Both the position numbers and the translations under genes were made by a program. The notes beneath the pieces were generated by a model. The model was not told the origin of the DNA. It searched no databases and saw only the letters and a program-made list of their open reading frames with translations. Below are positions 17,475-25,439 of a stretch of DNA of 64,000 nt, one piece after another. The stretch lies in assembly GCA_016721625.1 (NCBI GenBank), contig JADKHR010000001.1:1054001-1118000 (forward strand). The letters are read 5' to 3'. How positions within the stretch are numbered: the first letter of the stretch is position 1; each line of letters opens with the position of its first letter. This stretch comes from Elusimicrobiota bacterium. Its GTDB lineage: Bacteria > Elusimicrobiota > Elusimicrobia > FEN-1173.

Positions 17475-17866
17475 AAAGGGGTCGGCGTCCTCCCCCCTTG
17501 AGGGGGAGGAGAAAGGAGGGGGGTATCGTTTGATCGCTCTAGAGACAATCGAACCATTTCAAGCACCGTTTCCAGGTTTTGAATAACTTCGTGGTTCCAA
17601 AATCGAATGACCTTGTACCCGCTTTTCTCCAGCCAGAAGGATCTTTTCGCATCCGCCGAAACATCCACCGAATGTTGGCCCCCATCAACTTCTACGATAA
17701 GTTTTTCTTCCAAACAAACAAAATCAACGACGAAGGGTCCCAAGGGGTGTTGCCGCCTAAACCGATGACCCTCGATCCCTTTTCGGCGCAATCTTCGCCA
17801 AAGAACTCTTTCGGCTTCGGTGGGATTCTTTCGAAGGCTTCGAGCGGTCTGTGTTCCCAAAGACAC
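17471..17866 (-). CDS. DUF559 endonuclease-like protein
   Basis: 131 residues from a GTG start. The DUF559 fold is related to very-short-patch-repair/PD-(D/E)xK nucleases: RKNPTEAERVLWRRLR near the start, then FRRQHPLGPFVVDFVC, the acidic IVEVDGGQH, and GYKVIRFWNHEVI. The conserved D and ExD residues of the putative active site are present. The last ~16 residues (SPPPQGGRTP...) are encoded by a GC palindrome. It interrupts the trpG-trpD order, and a second palindrome lies just upstream of its start. Genes of this family often sit alone among palindromic repeats, so a mobile origin is likely. Confidence 0.85.
   Translation of the reverse strand: MSLGTQTARSLRKNPTEAERVLWRRLRRKGIEGHRFRRQHPLGPFVVDFVCLEEKLIVEVDGGQHSVDVSADAKRSFWLEKSGYKVIRFWNHEVIQNLETVLEMVRLSLERSNDTPLLSPPPQGGRTPTPL
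17489..17509. repeat. GC palindrome at the 3' end of the DUF559 gene
   Basis: CCTCCCCC and GGGGGAGG form an 8-bp stem with a 5-nt loop. It lies inside the DUF559 reading frame, just before its stop. It resembles the palindrome at 17879-17901. Confidence 0.6.
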
Positions 17867-17878
17867 CCCCCATCCCGG

Positions 17879-17901
17879 CCTTCCCCCTCAGGGGGGGAAG
17901 G
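17879..17901. repeat. GC palindrome between trpG and the DUF559 gene
   Basis: CCTTCCCCC and GGGGGAAGG form a 9-bp perfect stem with a 5-nt loop. It lies 8 bp after the trpG stop and 12 bp before the DUF559 GTG. The pair of palindromes brackets the inserted gene. Confidence 0.6.
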
Positions 17902-17908
17902 AGCCAAT

Positions 17909-18481
17909 TTAAATTTTCATTCGAAGAAAATTCCTCAACAGGTCCTTTCCGCCTTCGGTCAGAATGCTTTCGGGGTGGAACTGAACGCCCTCCAGCGCGG
18001 GGATCGTGCGGTGGCGGACGCCCATGATTTCGCCGTCTTCGCTGGTGGCGGTCACGATCAGATGACGGGGGCAGGTCTTTTTTTCAATGACCAACGAATG
18101 GTAGCGCGTGGCCGTGAATGGATTTTTCAGCCCTTTGAAAACGCCCTTCCCGTCATGCTTGATTTGGGAGGTTTTGCCGTGCATCAGTTTTTTGGCGCGG
18201 ATGATTTTGCCCCCGAAGGCGTACCCCAGGGACTGATGGCCGAGACAGACGCCCAAAATCGGAAGTTTCCCCGCATAGGCCTGGATCACCGGAACGGAGA
18301 TCCCGGCTTCCTTGGGCGTGCAGGGGCCGGGGGAAATCAAGAGGTGGGTGGGGTTCAGGCCCGGGATCTCTCCGATGGAAATCTCGTCGTTTCGAACCAC
18401 GCGAACCTCTTGGCCCAGTTCCCCCAAATACTGGACGAGGTTATAGGTAAAGGAATCGTAGTTGTCGATGACCAAGATCAC
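17909..18481 (-). CDS. trpG: Anthranilate synthase glutamine amidotransferase subunit
   Basis: 190 residues, class I amidotransferase supplying ammonia to TrpE. N-terminus ILVIDNYDSFTYNLVQYL, nucleophile Cys in GVCLGHQSLGYAFGG, and His/Glu in GVQFHPES. The GTG start overlaps the trpE TGA. It may also serve p-aminobenzoate synthesis (PabA), which cannot be told from sequence, but the position after trpE supports TrpG. Confidence 0.94.
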   Translation of the reverse strand: MILVIDNYDSFTYNLVQYLGELGQEVRVVRNDEISIGEIPGLNPTHLLISPGPCTPKEAGISVPVIQAYAGKLPILGVCLGHQSLGYAFGGKIIRAKKLMHGKTSQIKHDGKGVFKGLKNPFTATRYHSLVIEKKTCPRHLIVTATSEDGEIMGVRHRTIPALEGVQFHPESILTEGGKDLLRNFLRMKI

Positions 18482-19938
18482 AGTTTTTCTCCAGCGAGCC
18501 GCAGAGCGGCGACCAGGGCGGCCATTTTGCTTTGGGTCTCCTCGAATTCTTTACGGGGGATGGAATCGGCCACGATCCCGGCCCCGGCTTGCAGGTGGGC
18601 CACGCCCTTCTGCATCAAAATGGTCCGGATGGCGATGGCCATGTCCATGTTCCCCGTGTAAGAAAAATACCCGATGGCGCCGCCATAGAGACCCCGGCGG
18701 GTCGACTCAATTTCCTCAATGATTTCCATGGCGCGGATTTTGGGCGCCCCGGAAAGCGTTCCCGCCGGGAAAACGGCGCGGAACAGATCGAAGGCGTCCC
18801 GGCCCGGCAACAGCGTTCCCGTCACTTTGGAGACGATGTGCATGACGTGGCTGTAGCGTTCGATGGCCATGAAGTCGGGCACCCGCACGCTCCCCGCGCG
18901 GGAGACGCGGCCCAAATCGTTTCGGGCCAGGTCCACCAGCATGAGGTGCTCGGCCCGTTCTTTGGGGTCGGCCAAAAGTTCCCGCGCCAACCGCTCGTCG
19001 AGTTCGGGCGTGGCGCCGCGGGAACGGGTCCCGGCGATGGGACGGGTTTCAGCCAGCCCGTCCTCCAACCGCACGAGCATTTCGGGGCTGGACCCGATCA
19101 CCTGGGTGTCTCCGTCACGGAAAAAATACATATAGGGGGAGGGATTGACGCGGCGGAGCGCCCGATAGATTTCGAGAGGATGGGCCTGGACCCGCTTGGA
19201 AACCCGACGGGAGGGGACCACCTGGATAATATCGCCAGCGGCGATGTACCGTTTGGCCCGGCGAACGCCCTCCTCGTAACGAGCGCGATCTTCCGCGCTC
19301 GCGGCCAAGGGACGCCGCTCCGCCGCGGCCAGCGGGACCAACGACGCGGCCCGCGGACGAAGACGCGACACCCGAGACACCAAGTCCCGGGCCGTCTGTT
19401 TGTACATTTTTTCCGCCGAGGCGCCGCGCGGCACCGAGACGGTCCGGACCAGGCGGATCGTGTGGGCCACATGGTCAAAGATGAACAGGTCCCCCGTCAA
19501 CATGAAGACGAAGTCCGGGACTCCCAAGGGGTCCGAAGCCCGGGCGGGGAGCCGCTCGAAATGCCGGAGGATGTCGTAACTGGTGAACCCCACGGCGCCG
19601 CCGTAAAAACGAGGGAGGCCCCGAACCTCGGGAGCGCGGCGCTGGGCCAGCGCCGTCCGCAGGGCTTCCAGGGGACCCACGCCGGTGGCCGAAACCACTG
19701 GAGAGGAGGCCGCCCGAGACCGGAGGACCATCCGGGGTTCAAAGGCGGCGAAAGAATATCGCCCCAAATGCTCTCCCCCCTCCACGCTTTCCAACAGAAA
19801 ACACTGGGGGCTCTTGGCGTAGAGCGCGTGGAAGAGCGCCAAGGGGGTCACCTCGTCCCCTGGGCATTCCACCCAGAGAGGAACCAGCGAGTGGCGGCGC
19901 GCCAACGTTTTAAATTCCGCGAGCGACGGATAGATCAT
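18478..19938 (-). CDS. trpE: Anthranilate synthase component I
   Basis: A 486-residue chorismate-utilising enzyme making anthranilate. Conserved blocks: IQVVPSRRVSKRVQAHPLEIYRALR (in part), PIAGTRSRGAT, ELLADPKERAEHLMLVDLARND, and SGAPKIRAMEIIEEIE with GGAIGYFSYTGNMD. The ATG overlaps the lepB stop by 4 bp (ATGA), tying tryptophan synthesis to signal peptidase expression. No Trp-rich leader peptide or attenuator lies in front of it, because lepB is immediately adjacent. Confidence 0.95.
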   Translation of the reverse strand: MIYPSLAEFKTLARRHSLVPLWVECPGDEVTPLALFHALYAKSPQCFLLESVEGGEHLGRYSFAAFEPRMVLRSRAASSPVVSATGVGPLEALRTALAQRRAPEVRGLPRFYGGAVGFTSYDILRHFERLPARASDPLGVPDFVFMLTGDLFIFDHVAHTIRLVRTVSVPRGASAEKMYKQTARDLVSRVSRLRPRAASLVPLAAAERRPLAASAEDRARYEEGVRRAKRYIAAGDIIQVVPSRRVSKRVQAHPLEIYRALRRVNPSPYMYFFRDGDTQVIGSSPEMLVRLEDGLAETRPIAGTRSRGATPELDERLARELLADPKERAEHLMLVDLARNDLGRVSRAGSVRVPDFMAIERYSHVMHIVSKVTGTLLPGRDAFDLFRAVFPAGTLSGAPKIRAMEIIEEIESTRRGLYGGAIGYFSYTGNMDMAIAIRTILMQKGVAHLQAGAGIVADSIPRKEFEETQSKMAALVAALRLAGEKL

Positions 19939-20438
19939 CGGTCCACCATCAATTTACCTTCGATCGTCTTCACCGCCACAAAGGGGATGTGCCCGCCCGT
20001 CGGACCCAACCAATCGCGGCTGTCGCCGGACTCGTCCCGATTGTCGCCCATCACCACCACGTGGCCCGCCGGAACGACACCCAGTTCCATGTTGTCCCCG
20101 ACCAAATTTTCGCCGGCGCGGGTGTGCTGGACATAAGGTTCCGGCAGGGGGCGGCCGTTCAACTGAACCTGTTTTTCAACAATTTTAACCTCGTCCCCTT
20201 CCATGGCGATGATGCGCTTGACGAGCTCGCGGTTTTCCACGGGAGAAGGGAACGTCACGATCTCCCCGTGGCGAGGAGGGCGGAGCCGATAAATAAACTT
20301 ATTCACCAGAACCGTCTTTCCGACCGGAAGGGTAGGTTCCATGGAACCGGACACGACCACGATCCGCTCGAAGGCATAGGCCCGAAGCAGGAAACCCAAC
20401 GCCACCGCCACCGCCGTCAAATACAGGACGCGGATCAT
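19935..20438 (-). CDS. lepB: Signal peptidase I
   Basis: A 167-residue inner-membrane serine protease that removes signal peptides. One N-terminal TM helix (about 5-22), the catalytic Ser in VSGSMEPTLPVG (about 32), the general-base Lys in LVKRIIAMEGDEV (about 74), and the GDNRDESGDSRDWG box. It is compact like Gram-positive SipS-type enzymes. It starts 3 bp after hisI and overlaps trpE, which is an unusual place for this gene. Confidence 0.96.
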   Translation of the reverse strand: MIRVLYLTAVAVALGFLLRAYAFERIVVVSGSMEPTLPVGKTVLVNKFIYRLRPPRHGEIVTFPSPVENRELVKRIIAMEGDEVKIVEKQVQLNGRPLPEPYVQHTRAGENLVGDNMELGVVPAGHVVVMGDNRDESGDSRDWLGPTGGHIPFVAVKTIEGKLMVDR

Positions 20439-20441
20439 CGT

Positions 20442-20840
20442 CTATTTCTTGCCGTAAACCTTCTTGGGGTCAAAAAGAATTTCGCCGGTGAGCTCGAGCC
20501 GCTGGTCGGTCGTCACCTGATGGAAAAAACAGGATTTCCGGCCCGTGTGGCAGGCGGCGCCCCCGATTTGATGGACACGGATCAAGACGCAATCTTTATC
20601 GCAGTCCAGGGCCATGGAACGGACGTCCTGAAAATTCCCGCTCTCTTCCCCCTTCCTCCACATTTTGTTGCGGGACCGGCTGAAGAAAACCCCGCGACGG
20701 CGCTCCAGCGTTTCCAAGAGCGCCTCCCGGTTCATGTAGGCGACCATCAGCACCGTGCCGTCTTTGTCGTCCTGGACGACCGCGGGCACGAGCCCCTTGT
20801 CGTCGTATTTCACCTCGTTGACCCACTCGGGGATGTTCAT
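20442..20840 (-). CDS. hisI: Phosphoribosyl-AMP cyclohydrolase
   Basis: A 132-residue monofunctional HisI (no HisE domain) opening the purine ring of PR-AMP. It has LMVAYMNREALLETL, SRNKMWRKGEESGN and the zinc/Mg site DCDKDCVLIRVHQIGGAACHTGRKSCF. The frame is open far upstream, but ATG 20840 matches the family start and overlaps the hisF TGA (ATGA). Confidence 0.96.
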   Translation of the reverse strand: MNIPEWVNEVKYDDKGLVPAVVQDDKDGTVLMVAYMNREALLETLERRRGVFFSRSRNKMWRKGEESGNFQDVRSMALDCDKDCVLIRVHQIGGAACHTGRKSCFFHQVTTDQRLELTGEILFDPKKVYGKK

Positions 20841-21616
20841 CCGGTTCTCCTCTCCGCGCGCATGGGGATTCCCCGCCGGCGCAAGTATCTTTTTAAGTTC
20901 TGAATCGAAAGTTCTTTGAAATGGAACAGCGACGCCGCCAGCGCCGCGTCGGCCCCGGCCCGGAAGGCGTCCTCGAAATGACGGGGCGTCCCCGCCCCCC
21001 CGGAAGCGATCACGGGGACGGTCACCGCCCGGGAAACAGCGGCCAACATCTCCGTGTCGTAACCCGCTTTGGTCCCGTCCGCGTCCATGCTGGTCAAAAG
21101 GATCTCGCCCGCTCCCCGCCGCACCGTTTCCCGCGCCCAGGCCAAGGCATCTTTTCCCGTGGCGGTCCGCCCGCCGTGGATGTAGATTTCCCAACGCCCG
21201 GGCCCCCGCCTTTTTGCGTCCATGGCCGCCACGATGCACTGGGCCCCGAAGCGGGCCGACGCCTCCGAAAAAAAAGCGGGACGTTGCACGCCCGCCGTAT
21301 TGATCGACACCTTGTCCGCCCCGGCGTTCAGCAGGGCCCGGATATCCTCCAGGGTCCGCACCCCGCCCCCCACCGTCAACGGGATGAACACCTGCTCGGC
21401 CGTTCGGCGGACGACCTCCAGCAAAATGCCCCGCTGGTTGGAGGAGGCCGTGATGTCCAGGAAAACCAACTCGTCCGCCCCCTCGGCGTTGTAGCGGCGC
21501 GCCACCGCCACCGGATCTCCGGCGTCCCGAAGGTTCAGGAACTTCGTGCCTTTCACCACCCGGCCCGCGTCGACGTCCAGGCAGGGGATGATCCGTCGCG
21601 TGAGGCCGTTTTTCAT
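20837..21616 (-). CDS. hisF: Imidazole glycerol phosphate synthase cyclase subunit
   Basis: 259-residue TIM barrel partnering HisH. N-terminal IIPCLDVDAGRVVKGTKF with the catalytic Asp, DELVFLDITASS, GGGVRTLEDI, and the second catalytic Asp in LLTSMDADGTKAGYD. The ATG follows the hisA TAA with no gap. Confidence 0.97.
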   Translation of the reverse strand: MKNGLTRRIIPCLDVDAGRVVKGTKFLNLRDAGDPVAVARRYNAEGADELVFLDITASSNQRGILLEVVRRTAEQVFIPLTVGGGVRTLEDIRALLNAGADKVSINTAGVQRPAFFSEASARFGAQCIVAAMDAKRRGPGRWEIYIHGGRTATGKDALAWARETVRRGAGEILLTSMDADGTKAGYDTEMLAAVSRAVTVPVIASGGAGTPRHFEDAFRAGADAALAASLFHFKELSIQNLKRYLRRRGIPMRAERRTG

Positions 21617-22339
21617 TTAGCCGGCGGCGGCGATGGCTTCGGGAAGGGTGACCTTGCCCGCGTAGAGAGCCTTGCCTAAAATGCAACCGCGAAGCCCTTT
21701 GGCTTCCAAACTTTTGAGCGCGTGGATGTCCGCCAAACCCGAAATCCCGCCCGAGGCATAAACGCCCATGTGCGTCATTCCGAGCACGGCCTCGATGGAT
21801 TTTAAGTTGGGTCCTTTGAGCGTCCCGTCTTGCTTGATGTCGGTGTAAACGATTTCCCGGAAGCCCAGGTTATCGATCAGCTTGATGACATCGGCCAGGC
21901 TCTGGCCGGAATCCGCCTGCCACCCTTCGATCATGACCTCGCCGTTGACGGCGTCGAGGGAAGCCATCAGGCGACCCGGGAACTCCGCGATGGCGGACTT
22001 GATCCACTGGGGATATTTGAGGATGGCCGTCCCGACAATGGCGCGCCCGACGCCTTTCTCCAAAACCTTTCGCACGGTCTCGGGATCCCGAAGGCCGCCA
22101 CCGAACTGGACAACGACGTTCACCGCGTCCTTGATCCGGTAGACCAAGTCCAGGTTCGCCGCCTGGCCCGTGAAAGCGCCGTCCAGATCCACCACATGGA
22201 GCCGCTGGGCGCCCTGGGCCACCCATTGCCGTGCCATTTCCACGGGATCGGAGGAATAGACGGTCTGTTGTTTCGGGTCCCCGTGGATCAAGCGCACGAC
22301 GGAACCGGCTTTGATGTCAATGGCGGGAATTACTTGCAT
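21617..22339 (-). CDS. hisA: ProFAR isomerase
   Basis: A 240-residue TIM barrel interconverting ProFAR and PRFAR. VIPAIDIKAGSVVRLIHGD carries the first catalytic Asp, FGGGLRDPETV is the first phosphate loop, YTDIKQDGTLKGPN carries the second catalytic Asp, and YASGGISGLAD is the second phosphate loop. It starts 3 bp after the hisH stop. Dual PriA activity (also acting as TrpF) is not needed because trpF is present. Confidence 0.96.
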   Translation of the reverse strand: MQVIPAIDIKAGSVVRLIHGDPKQQTVYSSDPVEMARQWVAQGAQRLHVVDLDGAFTGQAANLDLVYRIKDAVNVVVQFGGGLRDPETVRKVLEKGVGRAIVGTAILKYPQWIKSAIAEFPGRLMASLDAVNGEVMIEGWQADSGQSLADVIKLIDNLGFREIVYTDIKQDGTLKGPNLKSIEAVLGMTHMGVYASGGISGLADIHALKSLEAKGLRGCILGKALYAGKVTLPEAIAAAG

Positions 22340-22342
22340 GGG

Positions 22343-22984
22343 TCACCTCGTCGATGAAATACGGCTGAGAAGGTTCTTTAAAAAGCGAAGGCCCCTGGGG
22401 CCGCTCTTCTCCGGATGGAACTGGGTGGCCGCCAGGTTTCCCCGGGCCACCGCGGAACAAAATTCGCCTCCGTAGGGCGTCGTTGCCCAGACCAGTGAAC
22501 GATCCGCGGGCCGGGGATAAAAAGAGTGGACAAAATAGAAGTGGGCCGAGTCGGGCAGGACGCCCTTCCCCAGGCCCGTCGCCGATCCTTTGGGATGGAC
22601 CTCATTCCACCCCATGTGCGGCACCTTGAGGTGGGAGGATTTGAGACGAAACTTGACCACCTTCCCCGGCAGAACGCCGAGGCCCCGAACCCCGGGGGCC
22701 TCTTCGCTTTTCTCAAAAAGGATTTGAAGCCCCAGGCAAATCCCGAAATAGGGTCGGTCCGATTGGATCCACTCTTTGACGAACCCATGGAGTTTTTTCT
22801 TGCGAAGGACGCCCATGGCCGATTCAAAAGCTCCCACGCCCGGCACCACCAGAAGGTCCGCCCGCTCTAAAACTTTGGCGTCCGCCGAAACGAAAGCCTT
22901 CGCCCCCGCCTGGGCCAAGGCCTTCTCGACCGAACGCAGGTTTCCCATGCCATAATCCAAAACGCCTGCGCGAATCGGCCTCAC
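22343..22984 (-). CDS. hisH: Imidazole glycerol phosphate synthase glutaminase subunit
   Basis: 213 residues. Class I amidotransferase with VLDYGMGNLRSVEKAL, nucleophile Cys in GICLGLQILFE, HMGWNEV, and His/Glu in ATQFHPEKSG. The GTG start overlaps the hisB stop (GTGA). Confidence 0.96.
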   Translation of the reverse strand: MRPIRAGVLDYGMGNLRSVEKALAQAGAKAFVSADAKVLERADLLVVPGVGAFESAMGVLRKKKLHGFVKEWIQSDRPYFGICLGLQILFEKSEEAPGVRGLGVLPGKVVKFRLKSSHLKVPHMGWNEVHPKGSATGLGKGVLPDSAHFYFVHSFYPRPADRSLVWATTPYGGEFCSAVARGNLAATQFHPEKSGPRGLRFLKNLLSRISSTR

Positions 22985-23592
22985 AGGCTTCCTTTCGTGG
23001 AGGGAACCGAGGAGAGCCGGCGAGGATCGATGGAGACCGCCTGGGACAGGGCGCGGCCGAACCCTTTAAAAATCGATTCGGCAATGTGGTGGTTGTTCCG
23101 GCCCTGAAGTAACTTGATGTGCAGGTTCATTTTCGACGTCATGGCCATGGCCTGAAAAAAATCCTCCAACAGCTCGAAACAAAACGGCGCCTTGTTTTGA
23201 ACGGAAAATTTCACCTTCCAATCGAAATAGGGCCGGCCCGAGAGATCCAAAGCGACGTAGGACAATGTTTCGTCCATGGGCGTCAGGGCCCGGCCGATTT
23301 TAAGCGCCTGGCCGTAACGCGCGATGCCGCGTTTGTCGCCCAGAGCTTCGACCAGGGCTTCCCCCAGCGTGAGGCCGATGTCCTCCACCAAGTGGTGATC
23401 GTCGATGTGGGTGTCCCCCTGGGCCGCCACCTCCAGGTCGAAGTTTCCGTGTTTGGCAAAGAGTTCCAGCATGTGATCCAAAAAGGGGAGGGTCGTCCGC
23501 ACCCGATACCGGCCCCGTCCGTCCAAGCCCAGCCGCAGGCGCACGCCGGTTTCCGAAGTGACGCGATCCCGTTTTGCCGCTCGTTTTTTCAT
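22981..23592 (-). CDS. hisB: Imidazoleglycerol-phosphate dehydratase
   Basis: 203 residues, monofunctional (no histidinol phosphatase domain). The two metal-binding His clusters are FLDHMLELFAKHG with DTHIDDHHLVEDIG, and GRNNHHIAESIFKG. ATG 23592 overlaps the hisD stop (ATGA); the open frame continues upstream but that sequence belongs to hisD. Confidence 0.96.
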   Translation of the reverse strand: MKKRAAKRDRVTSETGVRLRLGLDGRGRYRVRTTLPFLDHMLELFAKHGNFDLEVAAQGDTHIDDHHLVEDIGLTLGEALVEALGDKRGIARYGQALKIGRALTPMDETLSYVALDLSGRPYFDWKVKFSVQNKAPFCFELLEDFFQAMAMTSKMNLHIKLLQGRNNHHIAESIFKGFGRALSQAVSIDPRRLSSVPSTKGSL

Positions 23593-24755
23593 ATTTTCTC
23601 CCGAACCCGGGCCGAGGCGGCGTGACGCGCCAGCCCCTCCGCCTCGGCGAACTGGGCGATGACGGGCGCCGCGTTTTGCATGGCGCGCCGCGACACTCCA
23701 ATCACGCTCGTTCGTTTCAAAAAGGTTTGTATCGACAGGCCGGACGAGAACCGCGCGGACCGTCCTGTGGGCAGGACATGGGACGGCCCCGCCCAATAAT
23801 CCCCCGCCGCCACAGGAGACGAAGATCCCAGGAAGACCGCCCCCGCGTTCCGAACCAGCGGGAGCCAGCTCTCGGGATTCTGGACCATCAAAGATAAGTG
23901 TTCGGGCGCCAACCCGTTGGCGCGCTCCAAGGCGTCTTTCTTTCCCGAGGCTTTCACGAACCGGCACTGGCGCCGAAGGGACGGGAGAACCGCCGCCCGC
24001 GCGGCGGCCAAAACCCGGGCTTCGCTGGAAACCACCGTGGCCCGGGCCAAGGGATCGTGCTCCGCCTGGGCCATGAGGTCGGCGGCGACCGCTTCCGGCG
24101 GCGCCGTGCGGTCGGCCACGATCACAATTTCGCTGGGCCCCGCCAACATATCGATCCCGACAGCGCCGAAAACCTGCCGTTTGGCCTCGGTCACCCAGGC
24201 CCCTCCCGGGCCCACGATCAGGTCCACGGCGGGAACGGTTTTCGTTCCGTAGGCCATGGCGCCCACGGCGGCCACGCCGCCGATTGAAAAAATTTCGTCC
24301 ACCCCGGCCATGGCCGCCGCGGCCAAAACTTCTTGCGTCAGATTTTTAGGCGGGGTGCACATCACCACCCGCCGTACTCCGGCGACCCGGGCCGGGATGG
24401 CCGTCATGAGGACGGTGGACGGATAAGCGAACCGGCCTCCCGGCACGTAGAGCCCGGCGGTTTCCACGGGTCGCACCTCCTGCCCCAGCGTGATCCCGTC
24501 CCGCCGGTCCCGCCAGGACCGCGGCGCGTGGCGCTTTTCGGCCTCGTGAAATCGTCGGACGCGGAGGGCGCACTCGTCCAGCACCCGGCGCCGTTCCAAG
24601 GGAAGGGCTTTCAACGCCTCCCGCAGGCGAAGGGCGGAAATTCGCCATTCCGACGGCCGCCGGTCCACGCCGTCGAAACGGCGCAGAGCCGCCCCCACGG
24701 CGGCATCCCCGCGGCGACGAATGTCATCCAAAAGAGCTTCGACTTTGTTTTTCAT
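23589..24755 (-). CDS. hisD: Histidinol dehydrogenase
   Basis: A 388-residue NAD-dependent, zinc enzyme for the last two steps of histidine synthesis. GLYVPGGRFAYPSTVLM, GGVAAVGAMAYGT, VGPGGAWVTEAKRQVFG, DMLAGPSEIVIVAD, QAEHDPLA with metal ligands, and NGLAPEHLSLM. It is about 30-40 residues shorter at the N-terminus than most HisD. It is the first gene of the his-lepB-trp chain. An extended -10 box lies 16 bp before the ATG, and no clear Shine-Dalgarno is seen. hisG, hisC and hisE are not in this cluster. Confidence 0.96.
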   Translation of the reverse strand: MKNKVEALLDDIRRRGDAAVGAALRRFDGVDRRPSEWRISALRLREALKALPLERRRVLDECALRVRRFHEAEKRHAPRSWRDRRDGITLGQEVRPVETAGLYVPGGRFAYPSTVLMTAIPARVAGVRRVVMCTPPKNLTQEVLAAAAMAGVDEIFSIGGVAAVGAMAYGTKTVPAVDLIVGPGGAWVTEAKRQVFGAVGIDMLAGPSEIVIVADRTAPPEAVAADLMAQAEHDPLARATVVSSEARVLAAARAAVLPSLRRQCRFVKASGKKDALERANGLAPEHLSLMVQNPESWLPLVRNAGAVFLGSSSPVAAGDYWAGPSHVLPTGRSARFSSGLSIQTFLKRTSVIGVSRRAMQNAAPVIAQFAEAEGLARHAASARVREKI

Positions 24756-24770
24756 GGGAGACCGATACGC

Positions 24771-24779
24771 ATTATATCA
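24771..24779 (-). promoter_or_regulatory. Extended -10 promoter of hisD and the his-lepB-trp chain
   Basis: Minus-strand TGATATAAT, with perfect TATAAT and the TGn extension; no good -35 is visible. Predicted start about 9 nt before the hisD ATG. Confidence 0.5.
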
Positions 24780-24813
24780 AAAGAAGGATCCCCTACCGAC
24801 GGAGAGACAGGGG

Positions 24814-25026
24814 TCAAGCCCCGGGCGCGCCGGGAGGAGGAAGACAGCCGCACTGTTCCGAGCTTTTTTGGCATCCTCGGCAGACAACGCGGCGGTCCCG
24901 GCCGCGAACATGAAGATCCATGGGGCCGCCGCAAACGCGGCATTGATCCCGCAAAGGCGTTTTGTTCACACGCCGGGTCCGGCGCTCCACCTCCTGGGGA
25001 TAGGGGGTTTCTTCCGCCCCCGTCAC
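24814..25026 (-). CDS. Small Cys-rich (zinc-ribbon-like) protein
   Basis: 70 residues, unrecognised. Two CxxC pairs (CRVCGG and CRGCQ, about residues 29-32 and 49-52) would form a zinc ribbon; a CGC follows near the tail. Its ATG overlaps the stop of the upstream gene by 4 bp (ATGA), which supports real translation. Function unknown. Confidence 0.55.
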   Translation of the reverse strand: MTGAEETPYPQEVERRTRRVNKTPLRDQCRVCGGPMDLHVRGRDRRVVCRGCQKSSEQCGCLPPPGAPGA

Positions 25027-25361
25027 GAGGATCGCCGGCCTTCCCGTTTAACGGCCAAAAGTCTTTGGGAATCCACCGGGATGTTCCGAACAATACCCGC
25101 CGCGTCTTCATACCAAAACAGAGTGCCGCCGGGCCCCCCCGTGATGCCGATCAGTTTCCCGTATTCGGGCGGAACGTAAGCCACGTTCCGATACTGGGAA
25201 AAGCGCATGGAATCATCCCGTTCATCGAAATGGAACTGTTCTTCCTCCGTCACGGAAGAGTAGTACATCCCGTTTTTGAAACTCCGAACCAACCCCGACG
25301 CCGCCGCGCCCACCGCGAAGGCCGCCGTCACCGCCGCCACCAGACTCCACCGCACTCGCAT
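25023..25361 (-). CDS. Membrane-anchored small protein of unknown function
   Basis: 112 residues. ATG 25361 has GGAGG 5 nt upstream. One N-terminal hydrophobic helix (about 6-24), then a polar domain (PPEYGKLIGITGGPGGTLFWYEDAAG) that likely faces the periplasm. It is coupled to the small Cys-rich protein gene by a 4-bp overlap. I do not recognise a family. Confidence 0.65.
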   Translation of the reverse strand: MRVRWSLVAAVTAAFAVGAAASGLVRSFKNGMYYSSVTEEEQFHFDERDDSMRFSQYRNVAYVPPEYGKLIGITGGPGGTLFWYEDAAGIVRNIPVDSQRLLAVKREGRRSS

Positions 25362-25439
25362 GGTCACCTCCTACCCGATCTGTTGATTATTTTACCTTTT
25401 CGGTTGGAATCTGGACAAAAAACTCGCCAAGTGTTCTTC

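Noticed and set aside
20841..21686. Long N-terminal extension of hisI
   Set aside because: It overlaps hisF in another frame; ATG 20840 matches the HisI family start and the ATGA coupling.
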